Assembly: GCA_046734335.1 (NCBI GenBank)
Contig: JBKPRA010000125.1
Location: forward strand, 1 to 7,115
Reading direction: 5' to 3'
Length of the DNA stretch: 7,115 nt
Source: DATBLE01 sp046734335
GTDB lineage: Bacteria; Actinomycetota; Thermoleophilia; Gaiellales; Gaiellaceae
Shown: one piece after another, positions 1 to 6,286 of the stretch
Position numbering within the stretch: the stretch's first letter is position 1
Layout: every line of letters begins with the position of its first letter
Translations under genes and position numbers: made by a program
The notes under the pieces: model-generated
Databases searched by the model: none
Seen by the model: the letters and a program-made list of their open reading frames with translations, nothing else
Told to the model about the DNA's origin: nothing

Positions 1-1
1 A

Positions 2-37
2 CACAGGAGGGGCGAGCACGGTCCCGCCCCTCCTGTG
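2..37 (-). terminator. Strong stem-loop, probable terminator of the propeller operon
   Basis: Bases 2-14 (CACAGGAGGGGCG) are the exact reverse complement of bases 25-37, giving a 13-bp perfect GC-rich stem with a 10-base loop. It lies 22 bases beyond the stop codon of the minus-strand beta-propeller gene, where a terminator of the DUF4242-propeller operon is expected. The window ends one base past the stem, so a following T-run cannot be checked. The stem is symmetric and could also stop transcription arriving from the left. A repeat-family element is the alternative. Confidence 0.72.
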
Positions 38-59
38 CAATCGCAGCCGTCCTGGCGAG

Positions 60-1079
60 CTACGGCCGGGCGAAGTCGACTCCGTGCGGCCTGCCTGGGT
101 AGTCGAGCGTCTGGACGACCGCGTTTGCCTGCTTGTGGTCGATGACCGCGACGCCTGCGCCCGGGCCCTCGAACGCTGCGAAGGTGAAGTGTCCGTTCCG
201 CGAGGTCCATTGGTGGCCGGCGATCGTTCCGCTGCCGCCGATCGTGACGATCTCGTAGTCGAGCGTCGCCGTGTCGACGACCGCGACCTGGGCCGGCGTT
301 CCGCGAAGCCCGACGGTCAGAAGCTTCTCGTTCGCAGAGAGCTTCAGCGTGTCAGGCGTGGGTCCCAGCGGAATCGTTGCGACGATCTTGCGCCGCTCGA
401 GGTCGACGATCCGCAGCGCGTTTCCGGCTCGGCACGAGACGTACGCCGTCGTGCCGTCGTGCGTGACGACGAGCTCGTGCGCATTCGGGACCGTCATCGT
501 CCAGATCAGCTCGCCAGTCCACGGATCGACGGCTGAGAGCTCGTTGACGACGTCGTTGGCCACGTACACGGTCTTTCCGTTGTGGGAGAACACGCCGGCA
601 TGCGAACGCGCGGCCGGATTCGTGCTGGCCGGCCACTCGCCAACCAGGGTGTCGGTATGCGTGTCGACGATCCCGACCTTGTTCGTCCCGAACACGCTGT
701 ACGCGATCAGATCCCCGCCCACGTTCGCGTGCACGTGGTGGGGGCGCGGCCCAGTAGAAATCCGGCTGAGCACCTCGCCGCTCTCGGCATCGACGACCGC
801 GATTGCAGGCGGCGAGCCGAACTCCTCGGCGACGTAGAGCTTGCCTTTCGCGTACGCGAGGTCGCCGGGCTGCGAGCCGGCCCGCATGTCCGCCGTCCTC
901 ACTACGTCCCCCGTGGCCGCGTCGAATCCGCGGATCGTCTGCGCCCCGCGGTTCGCGACCCAGATCGTGCCGTTCAACTCCCGACGGCCGGGATTGCTCG
1001 CCAGAGCGATCGATACGGCGACGACGAGTCCGACGAGCACACCGAGGCACGTCAAGATGGTAGGGCGCTGCCTGCTCAT
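60..1079 (-). CDS. YVTN/YncE-type beta-propeller protein with N-terminal signal/anchor
   Basis: A 339-residue protein. Residues 8-28 form one hydrophobic segment after a short basic start (MSRQR), so it is exported or anchored in the membrane facing outward. The end of the segment (ALASNP) could be a signal-peptidase site. From about residue 37 on, beta-propeller repeats follow: VWVAN/YVAN-like strands (TIWVANRG at 38, LYVAEE at 81, VYVAND at 171, AYVSCR at 212) alternate with 'VVDxxTGEV' turns (for example IVDLERRKIVATI). This is the YVTN/lactonase-like seven-bladed fold. No catalytic site is evident, so binding or a scaffold role is more likely than an enzyme. His residues recur at blade entries (H114/115/117, H160, H201, H289, H332). 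The ATG is supported by GAGGAG at 1086-1091, 6 bases upstream. It is the second gene of an operon, 25 bases after the DUF4242 gene. Family is confident, function unknown. Confidence 0.88.
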   Translation of the reverse strand: MSRQRPTILTCLGVLVGLVVAVSIALASNPGRRELNGTIWVANRGAQTIRGFDAATGDVVRTADMRAGSQPGDLAYAKGKLYVAEEFGSPPAIAVVDAESGEVLSRISTGPRPHHVHANVGGDLIAYSVFGTNKVGIVDTHTDTLVGEWPASTNPAARSHAGVFSHNGKTVYVANDVVNELSAVDPWTGELIWTMTVPNAHELVVTHDGTTAYVSCRAGNALRIVDLERRKIVATIPLGPTPDTLKLSANEKLLTVGLRGTPAQVAVVDTATLDYEIVTIGGSGTIAGHQWTSRNGHFTFAAFEGPGAGVAVIDHKQANAVVQTLDYPGRPHGVDFARP

Positions 1080-1104
1080 TGCTCTCTCCTCTTGAAATCG
1101 CGAT

Positions 1105-1446
1105 TCACTCCACCGCCTCCACGATCCGGTCGACGGCGAGCGCGGCCCTCCGCATCGCCTCGCTCACCGCGTCGGCCGAGGGCGCCTCGAACAAGTGGAG
1201 GCAGACCTCGTCGTCGGGCAGGAAGCTCGTGCGGACGTGACGGACGCGAAGCCCTTCTGCGGCGAGCGCCTCCGCCGCCAGTCTCGCCCGCCGCGCGGCA
1301 TCGCGGAGCTCGGCCACGCGGATGCGCGGCAGGTAGGACTCCACGAGAAAGGTGCGGAGGGAGTCGTTGCTCGGATCCACCGGGGCCAGCGTGCGGCTTC
1401 CGGGTATCGCGACGGTCACGCAGAGGTGACGCGCCGGTAACGCCAC
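1105..1446 (-). CDS. DUF4242 family protein (SCO4226-like, putative nickel-binding)
   Basis: A 113-residue protein without signal peptide or membrane segment. Residues 32-113 match the pattern of the DUF4242 family as I recall it: 'FLVESYLP' opening strand, a helix rich in Ala/Arg (44-64), 'RHVRTSFLPDDEVCLHLFEAPSAD' (69-92) and the closing 'DRIVEAVE'. These are small ferredoxin-like proteins; the Streptomyces member SCO4226 has been described as nickel-binding. H70, C82 and H84 are possible ligands here. The GTG start at 1446 is preferred because AGGTGG (1453-1458 on the plus strand) lies 6 bases upstream. It adds about 30 residues to the family's usual length, and an in-frame GTG at 1380 would give a standard-size 91-residue protein but has no Shine-Dalgarno. 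It is the first gene of the operon with the beta-propeller and is divergent from the large regulator. Confidence 0.8.
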   Translation of the reverse strand: MALPARHLCVTVAIPGSRTLAPVDPSNDSLRTFLVESYLPRIRVAELRDAARRARLAAEALAAEGLRVRHVRTSFLPDDEVCLHLFEAPSADAVSEAMRRAALAVDRIVEAVE

Positions 1447-1452
1447 GACAGC

Positions 1453-1458
1453 CCACCT
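1453..1458 (-). promoter_or_regulatory. Ribosome binding site of the DUF4242 gene
   Basis: The minus strand reads AGGTGG followed by 6 bases and then GTG at 1446. This decides for the longer start over the in-frame GTG at 1380, which is preceded by CGCACGCTGGCCCCG with no purine-rich motif. Confidence 0.6.
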
Positions 1459-1463
1459 GGGAG

Positions 1464-1490
1464 GCTGAGCGCATCCGTGTCACACTCAGC
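1464..1490. promoter_or_regulatory. Candidate operator dyad in the divergent intergenic region
   Basis: GCTGAG at 1464-1469 and CTCAGC at 1485-1490 are exact inverted copies separated by 15 bases, with centres 21 bases apart, about two helical turns. They sit in the 49 bases between the divergent starts at 1446 and 1496. The geometry suits a dimeric regulator on one DNA face. No clear -10/-35 pair was found here for either direction. A 6-bp dyad can arise by chance, so this is a candidate only. Confidence 0.35.
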
Positions 1491-1495
1491 ACGAG

Positions 1496-4400
1496 GTGGA
1501 TATTCGAGTCCTAGGCCCCTTCGAGGTCGTCGAGGACGGGCACGACCTGACGCCGGCGCGGCCGAAGCAGCGGGCGCTGCTCGCGCTGCTGCTGCTGCGC
1601 AGGGGCGAGGTGGTCGGTACGGAGGAGCTGATCGAGGCCTTGTGGGGGCCGGAGCCGCCGGAGACGGCGGCGAAGGCATTGCATGGGCACGTGTCGGCGC
1701 TGCGGAAGCTGCTCGGAGCGGAGGCGATCGAGACGCGGCCGCCGGGATACACGCTCCGCCTGCGGCCGGAGCGGAGCGACCTCGGCCGTTTCGACGCACT
1801 CGTGGCGGAGGCTCGGCGGGAGGCGGACCCTGACTCGCGGGCGGAGCTTCTGCGGCGGGCGCTCGCACTCTTCCGCGGCGAGCCGCTTTCTGACTTTCGC
1901 TACGAGGACTTCGCGCGCGCCGAGACCGACCGCGTCGAGGAGCTTCGACTCGGCGCACTTGAGGAGTGCATCGACGCGGAGCTCGAGCTCGGCCGACACG
2001 CGGAGCTTGTGGCGGAGCTCGAGCGGCTCGTGACGGCGAATCCGCTCCGCGAGCGCCTGCGCGGCGAGCTGATGCTCGCGCTCTATCGCTCGGGTCGGCA
2101 GGCCGACGCGCTGCGGGTGTACCAGGAGGGTCGCCGTCTCCTCGCCGACGAGCTCGCGCTGGAGCCCGGGCCGGCGCTCAAACGGCTCGAGCATCAGATC
2201 CTCAGCCAGGATTCGGCGCTCGCTCCTCCCTCGCGAGACCGTCCCGCTCCGCGAGCGCACGAGGAGCGGAAGCTGGTCACGATCCTCTTCTGCGACCTGA
2301 TCGGCTTTACGGCGCAGGCGGAGCAGCTCGATCCGGAGGACGTGCGGGCGCTTCAGCGTCCGTACTTCGAACGCATACGCACAGAGATCGAGCGATTCGG
2401 CGGAACGGTCGAGAAGTTCATCGGCGATGCGGTCATGGCCGCGTTCGGCGCGCCCGTGGCGCATGAGGACGACGCCGAACGCGCCGTCCGCGCGGCGCTC
2501 GCGATCCGCGACGCGCTCGCGACCGCGTTCGACCTCCGGATCGCGGTCCACAGCGGCGAGGCGCTTGTCACGCTCGACGCCGAGCCGAGCGCGGGCGAGG
2601 GGATCGTGACCGGCGACGTCGTCAACACGGCCTCGCGCCTCCAGGCGCTCGCGCCTGGCGGGGGGATCCTGGTGGGCGAGGCGACGTACCGCGCGACGCG
2701 TGACGCGATCGAGTACCGCGAGGCGACGCCGGTCCGAGCCAAGGGGAAGGCGCAGCCGCTCGCGATCTGGAGGGCGATAGCGGCGCGCACGCCCGCTCGT
2801 GCCACGGCGCCTCGGCGCCTCGATACTCCGCTCATCGGCAGGGGGCGCGAGCTCGACCAGCTCACGGACGCGTTCGAGCGCGCCCGAGCCGAACGCGAAC
2901 CGCAGCTCGTCACGGTCGTCGGCGTCCCAGGGATCGGGAAGAGTCGGATCCTGCTCGAGCTGCGAGACGCGCTCGGAGAGAACGCCGTCTGGCGCCAGGG
3001 AAGGTCGCTCCCGTACGGCGATGGCGTCACCTTCTGGGCGCTCGGCGAGGTCGTGAAGGAGGAGGCGGGCATCCTCGAGAGCGACAGCGCCGAAGCCGCT
3101 GGGCAGAAGCTCGAGCGCGCCGCCACGGAGGTCGTCGCCGATCCCGGCGAGGCGCGCTGGGTTGCCCGCCAGCTGCGGCCCCTGCTCGGTCTGGGCGCGG
3201 ACGGGGATGGCCGAGACCGCGTCGAGGGCGAGGCCTACGCCGCCTGGCGGCTGTTCTTCGAGGGCCTCGCCGAGCGTGCACCGCTGGCGCTCGCGCTTGA
3301 GGATCTGCACTGGGCCGACGACGGCCTGCTCGACTTCGTCAACGAGCTCGTCGAGCGTGCAGTCGACGTGCCGCTCTTCGTGGTCTGCACTGCGCGCCCC
3401 GAGCTGCTCGAGCGGAGGCCCGCATGGGGCGGCGGCAAGCGGAACGCCGCCTCTGTTTTGCTCCGGCCGCTTTCCGCTGAGGAGACGACCTTGCTCGTCG
3501 AGCACCTACTGGAGGGCGAGGTTCTGCCCCCGGGGGCGGCGGGGCAGCTCGTCGCCCGGGCCGAAGGCAATCCACTCTATGCCGAGGAATACGCCCGCTT
3601 GGTGGCCGAGTCGGATTCGGGCGCCGAGCTGTCCACGCCGGAGACCCTGCACGGCCTGATCGCCGCCCGCCTCGACGCCCTTTCGCAGCCTGAGAAGAAG
3701 CTCGTCCAGGACGCCGCCGTGGTTGGTGAGGTGCTCTGGGTCGACGCGCTCGCTGCGATCGGCGAGCACCCGTCCGCAGCCATCGAGGAGCTGCTTCGCT
3801 CGCTGGAGCGAAAAGAGTTCCTCCGCCGGCGACGGCATTCGTCCGTAGAAGGTCAGTCCGAGTACGCGTTTCACCATGTGCTCGTCCGCGACGTCGCCTA
3901 CAGCCAGATCCCGCGCGCCGTGCGGGGACGCAAGCACCGCCTCGCCGCCCAGTGGATCGAGGCGCTCGGCCGCCGGACGGACCACGCCGAGATGCTCGCC
4001 CACCACTATCTCCGCGCGCTCGACCTCGCCCGCGCCTCGCGGGAGCCGACGGACGAACTCGCCGGACGGGCCGTGATTGCATTGAGCCAGGCGGGCGACC
4101 GCGCCTTCCAGCTTCGCGCCTACGCCGTCGCGGCTCGGTTCTACGACACGGCGCTCGAGCTCGCACCCGAGCGGGACCTGGGACGGCCGCAGCTTTTGTT
4201 GCGGTACGCGAAAGCTGTGTTCTACGTGGGGCCCGACGAGGACGCCCGCGCATCCGCCGAGCGGGCGCTCGTTGCGCTCGCGCCTGCCGGCGACGCCGAG
4301 GGTGCCGCCGAGGCCGAGCTGCTTCTGGGCGAGCTCGCCGATGATCGGGGCGATGCGCCGCGGGCGCTCCCACACTTCAGGCAAGCTGCTTCGCTGGTCG

Positions 4401-5512
4401 AGGCGCTGCCGACGTCGCGGTCGAAGGCGGAGGTGTTCATCCTGAACGCGCTCCGGCTCACACTCGCCGACGAGGAAGGCGCGTCTCGCTACGCCGAGGA
4501 GGGGCTGGCGATGGCAGAGGAGCTCGACTCCCTCGACCTTCGCGCCGCCGCGCTCGATCGACTCGGAGTCGTGAGGACGGCAGAGGGCGACGTCGAGGAG
4601 GCACTACGCCGTCAGGAGCAGAGCGTCACCCTCACGGAGGGATTCGTCTCGCCTGGCGCCGTCCGCGCGACGGGCAACCTGGCCTCACTGCTCGGCGACC
4701 TGGGCCGGCTGGCCCGGAGCAGGAGGCTGCACGAGCGCTGCCTCGAGCTCGCCCTGCGGCTCGGCGCAGCGCGCGACGTCCGCTGGGCGAAGTCCGAGCA
4801 CGTGACGGATCGCTACCTCGCCGGCGAGTGGGACGAGGCGCTACGGGAGGCGAACGGCTACCTCGCCGAGGTGGAAGCGACGCCCCATTTCATGGACGGC
4901 CCCTGCTTTGGAACGCGCGCACGCATCCGATTCGCTCGAGGCGAAGTTGAGCTCGCAGACGCCGACTGGGAACGGAGCCTTTCGATCGCCAGGCGGCACG
5001 AGCTCGGCCAGCTTGTCTTCCCCGCACTTGGGCTTCGCGCGCTGCACCTGGTCGAGGCCGATCCTGCGGAAGCCGCGGCGCTCGCGGACGAGGTGCTCGG
5101 CGACATCGCCGGCAGAAGGTGGATCTGGGCTCCCGCCTTCCTCGTCGAGCTCGCGCACGCTCTCCACCGTCTCGGCCGCAGCGACGACTTCCGTCGCGCC
5201 ACGGCTGAGGCCTACGCCACGCCCTGGCTCGAGTCGGCTCGGGCGATCAGCGGCGGGGATTTCGCGCGGGCCGCGGACGTTCTCGCTCGAATTGGGTCGC
5301 GCCCCGACGAGGCGTACGCGCGGCTCCGCGCGGCGGAGGCGCTGCTGGCCGAGGGGCGGCAAGCCGAAGCGGACGAGCAGCTTGCGCCGGCGCTCAAGTT
5401 CTTCCAGTCGGTCCGCGCGACGCGCTACCTCGCGCACGGGGAGCGGCTGGTTGCCTCCTCGGCTGAGCTCGACCTCCGCGTGCGACCTCGTCGGCCGGCC
5501 TCACCTCTTTGA
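1496..5512 (+). CDS. SARP/BTAD regulator fused to class III nucleotidyl cyclase, STAND ATPase and TPR-like repeats
   Basis: A 1338-residue cytoplasmic signalling protein. Residues 1-90 are an OmpR-like winged helix of the SARP type (MDIRVLGPFEV; RPKQRALLALLLL; GHVSALRKLLG; PPGYTLRL). Residues 97-234 are the BTAD helical domain, ending ADELALEPGPALKRLEHQIL. A Pro/Arg linker (242-256) leads to a class III cyclase (257-428): metal-binding D267 (FCDLIGFT) and D311 (IGDAVMAAFG), adenine-type K307, and transition-state N377 and R381 (NTASR). The usual second specificity residue is replaced by I370. Residues 444-860 are a STAND-type ATPase with Walker A GVPGIGKS (476-483), Walker B-like LALALEDLHWAD (597-608) and TARPELL (632-638). 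Residues 860-1320 are Ala/Leu/Arg-rich helical repeats, TPR-like. Mycobacterial cyclase-ATPase proteins carry a C-terminal LuxR helix; here the DNA-binding end is an N-terminal SARP. GTG 1496 is the first possible start after the in-frame TGA at 1466. No convincing Shine-Dalgarno precedes it, so leaderless translation is possible. The inducing ligand and targets are unknown. Confidence 0.93.
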   Translation: MDIRVLGPFEVVEDGHDLTPARPKQRALLALLLLRRGEVVGTEELIEALWGPEPPETAAKALHGHVSALRKLLGAEAIETRPPGYTLRLRPERSDLGRFDALVAEARREADPDSRAELLRRALALFRGEPLSDFRYEDFARAETDRVEELRLGALEECIDAELELGRHAELVAELERLVTANPLRERLRGELMLALYRSGRQADALRVYQEGRRLLADELALEPGPALKRLEHQILSQDSALAPPSRDRPAPRAHEERKLVTILFCDLIGFTAQAEQLDPEDVRALQRPYFERIRTEIERFGGTVEKFIGDAVMAAFGAPVAHEDDAERAVRAALAIRDALATAFDLRIAVHSGEALVTLDAEPSAGEGIVTGDVVNTASRLQALAPGGGILVGEATYRATRDAIEYREATPVRAKGKAQPLAIWRAIAARTPARATAPRRLDTPLIGRGRELDQLTDAFERARAEREPQLVTVVGVPGIGKSRILLELRDALGENAVWRQGRSLPYGDGVTFWALGEVVKEEAGILESDSAEAAGQKLERAATEVVADPGEARWVARQLRPLLGLGADGDGRDRVEGEAYAAWRLFFEGLAERAPLALALEDLHWADDGLLDFVNELVERAVDVPLFVVCTARPELLERRPAWGGGKRNAASVLLRPLSAEETTLLVEHLLEGEVLPPGAAGQLVARAEGNPLYAEEYARLVAESDSGAELSTPETLHGLIAARLDALSQPEKKLVQDAAVVGEVLWVDALAAIGEHPSAAIEELLRSLERKEFLRRRRHSSVEGQSEYAFHHVLVRDVAYSQIPRAVRGRKHRLAAQWIEALGRRTDHAEMLAHHYLRALDLARASREPTDELAGRAVIALSQAGDRAFQLRAYAVAARFYDTALELAPERDLGRPQLLLRYAKAVFYVGPDEDARASAERALVALAPAGDAEGAAEAELLLGELADDRGDAPRALPHFRQAASLVEALPTSRSKAEVFILNALRLTLADEEGASRYAEEGLAMAEELDSLDLRAAALDRLGVVRTAEGDVEEALRRQEQSVTLTEGFVSPGAVRATGNLASLLGDLGRLARSRRLHERCLELALRLGAARDVRWAKSEHVTDRYLAGEWDEALREANGYLAEVEATPHFMDGPCFGTRARIRFARGEVELADADWERSLSIARRHELGQLVFPALGLRALHLVEADPAEAAALADEVLGDIAGRRWIWAPAFLVELAHALHRLGRSDDFRRATAEAYATPWLESARAISGGDFARAADVLARIGSRPDEAYARLRAAEALLAEGRQAEADEQLAPALKFFQSVRATRYLAHGERLVASSAELDLRVRPRRPASPL

Positions 5513-5671
5513 CGACGTTGGCACTCGGCGGCCAAAGGTTGAGGTTCACCTCGTCACGCTCGAGGAGCTCGTCGATCGCCCAGCTATGGAATCGCTCCGA
5601 GTGCTCGCGGGCGCCACGCGACTCGGCTGAGAAGCAGCTGACGAAGTCGCACGTCTCCTCTGAGCAAAGGG
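5513..5671. other. Intergenic stretch without a confident gene
   Basis: Between the regulator stop and the terminator-like hairpin no gene can be assigned. The minus strand is open from 5726 down to 5394. Between about 5670 and 5513 it reads like protein, with mostly G/C third positions (CDFVSCFSAES, SWAIDELLERDEVNLNLW). However, its only ATG lies beyond the hairpin, it has no well-placed ribosome site, and its end runs antisense into the regulator. The plus-strand frame ending at 5630 (VTLEELVDRPAMESL) also looks partly coding. A decayed gene remnant is possible. I do not recognise a family. Confidence 0.35.
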
Positions 5672-5701
5672 AACCCCAAGCAGGAGCTTGGGCTGGGGTT
5701 T
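5672..5701. terminator. Bidirectional terminator-like hairpin
   Basis: CCCAAGC (5675-5681), loop AGGA and GCTTGGG (5686-5692) form a perfect 7-bp hairpin. Alternatively, AACCCC (5672-5677) pairs with GGGGTT (5695-5700) around an inner AAGC/GCTT stem. On the plus strand it is followed by TTTCTC, and on the minus strand by TTCCCTTTGCTC. It lies about 160 bases after the regulator stop and just before the rpsR promoter region, so it probably insulates rpsR from upstream read-through. Confidence 0.5.
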
Positions 5702-5718
5702 CTCGCGGAACGTAGACT
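5688..5718 (+). promoter_or_regulatory. Candidate rpsR promoter
   Basis: TAGACT at 5713-5718 fits the TAnnnT pattern of actinobacterial -10 boxes. The best -35 is a weak TTGGGC at 5688-5693 with a 19-base spacer. Transcription would begin near 5725 and give a leader of about 70 bases consisting almost entirely of the stem-loop at 5727-5778. The -10 is plausible; the -35 is poor and overlaps the hairpin. Confidence 0.35.
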
Positions 5719-5726
5719 GAGAACAA

Positions 5727-5778
5727 CAGATCTCCCGGGCCTCGGCGACGGGGGCGGCCTGAGGTCTGAGAGATCCTG
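5727..5778 (+). promoter_or_regulatory. Long leader stem-loop directly upstream of the rpsR ribosome site
   Basis: CAGATCTC (5727-5734) pairs with GAGATC(C)TG (5770-5778, one bulged C). After one C-A mismatch, CGGGCCTC (5736-5743) pairs with GAGGTCTG (5761-5768, two G-U pairs). This gives two stacked 8-bp helices closed by a 17-base G-rich loop. The structure ends 3 bases before the Shine-Dalgarno at 5782. No T-run follows, so it is not a simple terminator. Ribosomal protein genes often have such leaders for autoregulation, and S6:S18 leaders are known upstream of rpsF. Membership in that class is not shown here. Confidence 0.5.
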
Positions 5779-5795
5779 CCTAGAGGAGGTAGCCG

Positions 5796-6125
5796 GTGGC
5801 TGCGGGTGCGAAGCGAGGCAAGACCCGGGATGCGCCATCGTCGGCCGGGCCGCGGAAGGACCGCAAGGGTGTGGATCGTCGCCGAAGGTCATGCTTCTTC
5901 TGCAAGGACAAGATCGCAGCAATTGACTACAAGAACATCGTGCAGCTTCGCCGGTTCATCTCCGAGCGGGGCAAGATCAAGGGCCGCGGCAACACCGGCG
6001 CCTGCCGGAAACACCAAAAGCAGGTCGCGGTCTCGATAAAACGCGCGCGCGAGATGGCGCTTCTGCCCTACGTCGGCGATTCCCGGGAGCCGCAGACGCA
6101 ACCTCGCTCGCGCGACGCCCGGTAG
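5796..6125 (+). CDS. rpsR: 30S ribosomal protein bS18, zinc-type
   Basis: A 109-residue bS18, part of the small-subunit platform next to bS6. Residues 33-98 carry the hallmark sequence: C33-FF-C36, DYKNIVQLRRFISERGKI (44-61), RGNTGAC (64-70), KHQKQVAVSIKRAREMALLPYV. C33, C36, C70 and H73 form a CxxC...CxxH set, so this is the zinc-binding form rather than the cysteine-free paralogue induced under zinc starvation in some actinobacteria. The basic N-terminal arm is long and a 16-residue polar tail follows LLPYV, making it longer than the common 75-90 residues. GTG 5796 is fixed by AGAGGAGGT (5782-5790) 5 bases upstream. None of the usual neighbours (rpsF, ssb, rplI) is adjacent; it follows an unrelated regulator and precedes csp by 161 bases. 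Confidence 0.96.
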   Translation: MAAGAKRGKTRDAPSSAGPRKDRKGVDRRRRSCFFCKDKIAAIDYKNIVQLRRFISERGKIKGRGNTGACRKHQKQVAVSIKRAREMALLPYVGDSREPQTQPRSRDAR

Positions 6126-6160
6126 ATCCCTAGAACGGTTTCGCAAAACGAAGCGTCCCC

Positions 6161-6187
6161 TTGTTCCCTACCGAGGCGAGGTACGAT
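6161..6187 (+). promoter_or_regulatory. Candidate csp promoter
   Basis: TACGAT at 6182-6187 fits TAnnnT, with TTGTTC at 6161-6166 as a possible -35 and a short 15-base spacer. A start near 6194 would leave a leader of about 93 bases that begins just before the tandem repeat at 6197. Long leaders are typical of cold-shock mRNAs. Confidence 0.35.
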
Positions 6188-6196
6188 CGTCTCCCA

Positions 6197-6220
6197 GTCG
6201 GAAGCAAAGTCGGAAGCAAA
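6197..6220 (+). repeat. Tandem 12-base duplication in the csp leader
   Basis: GTCGGAAGCAAA occurs twice in direct succession (6197-6208 and 6209-6220). Each copy contains GGAAG, complementary to CTTCC at 6247-6251 in the same leader. It lies outside any coding frame I accept. Confidence 0.85.
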
Positions 6221-6246
6221 GAATGAGTATCGGTCGCGCTCCATGC

Positions 6247-6279
6247 CTTCCCTACGCATTCGTGAGCAGTGAAGGGAGG
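6247..6279 (+). promoter_or_regulatory. Hairpin sequestering the csp Shine-Dalgarno
   Basis: CTTCCCT (6247-6253) can pair with AGGGAGG (6273-6279; one G-U pair), the core of the csp ribosome site, around a 19-base loop. In this fold the ribosome site is masked. The same CTTCC can instead pair with GGAAG of either upstream repeat copy, which would free the site. Confidence 0.4.
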
Positions 6280-6280
6280 T
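6272..6280 (+). promoter_or_regulatory. csp ribosome binding site
   Basis: AAGGGAGGT lies 6 bases before ATG 6287 and decides for that start. An in-frame GTG at 6269 lies upstream of or overlaps this site and would add six residues foreign to the family. Confidence 0.85.
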
Positions 6281-6286
6281 GTGTTC

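Noticed and set aside
1504..1534. Three TCGAG motifs (1504, 1521, 1530) resembling SARP-type binding repeats
   Set aside because: They lie inside the coding sequence, have irregular spacing (17 and 9 bases), and TCGAG is common across this gene because of its codon use.
1511..3505. 664-codon open frame on the minus strand opposite the large regulator
   Set aside because: It is antisense to the well-supported SARP-cyclase-ATPase frame, shows no domain of its own, and long antisense frames are normal in very GC-rich DNA.
5509..5715. 68-codon plus-strand open frame after the regulator
   Set aside because: Ser/Arg-rich, no ribosome site, runs through the terminator-like hairpin; looks like a chance frame.
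6269..6286. Upstream GTG start for csp
   Set aside because: It overlaps or precedes the Shine-Dalgarno, and the family starts at MATGTVKWF, encoded from 6287.
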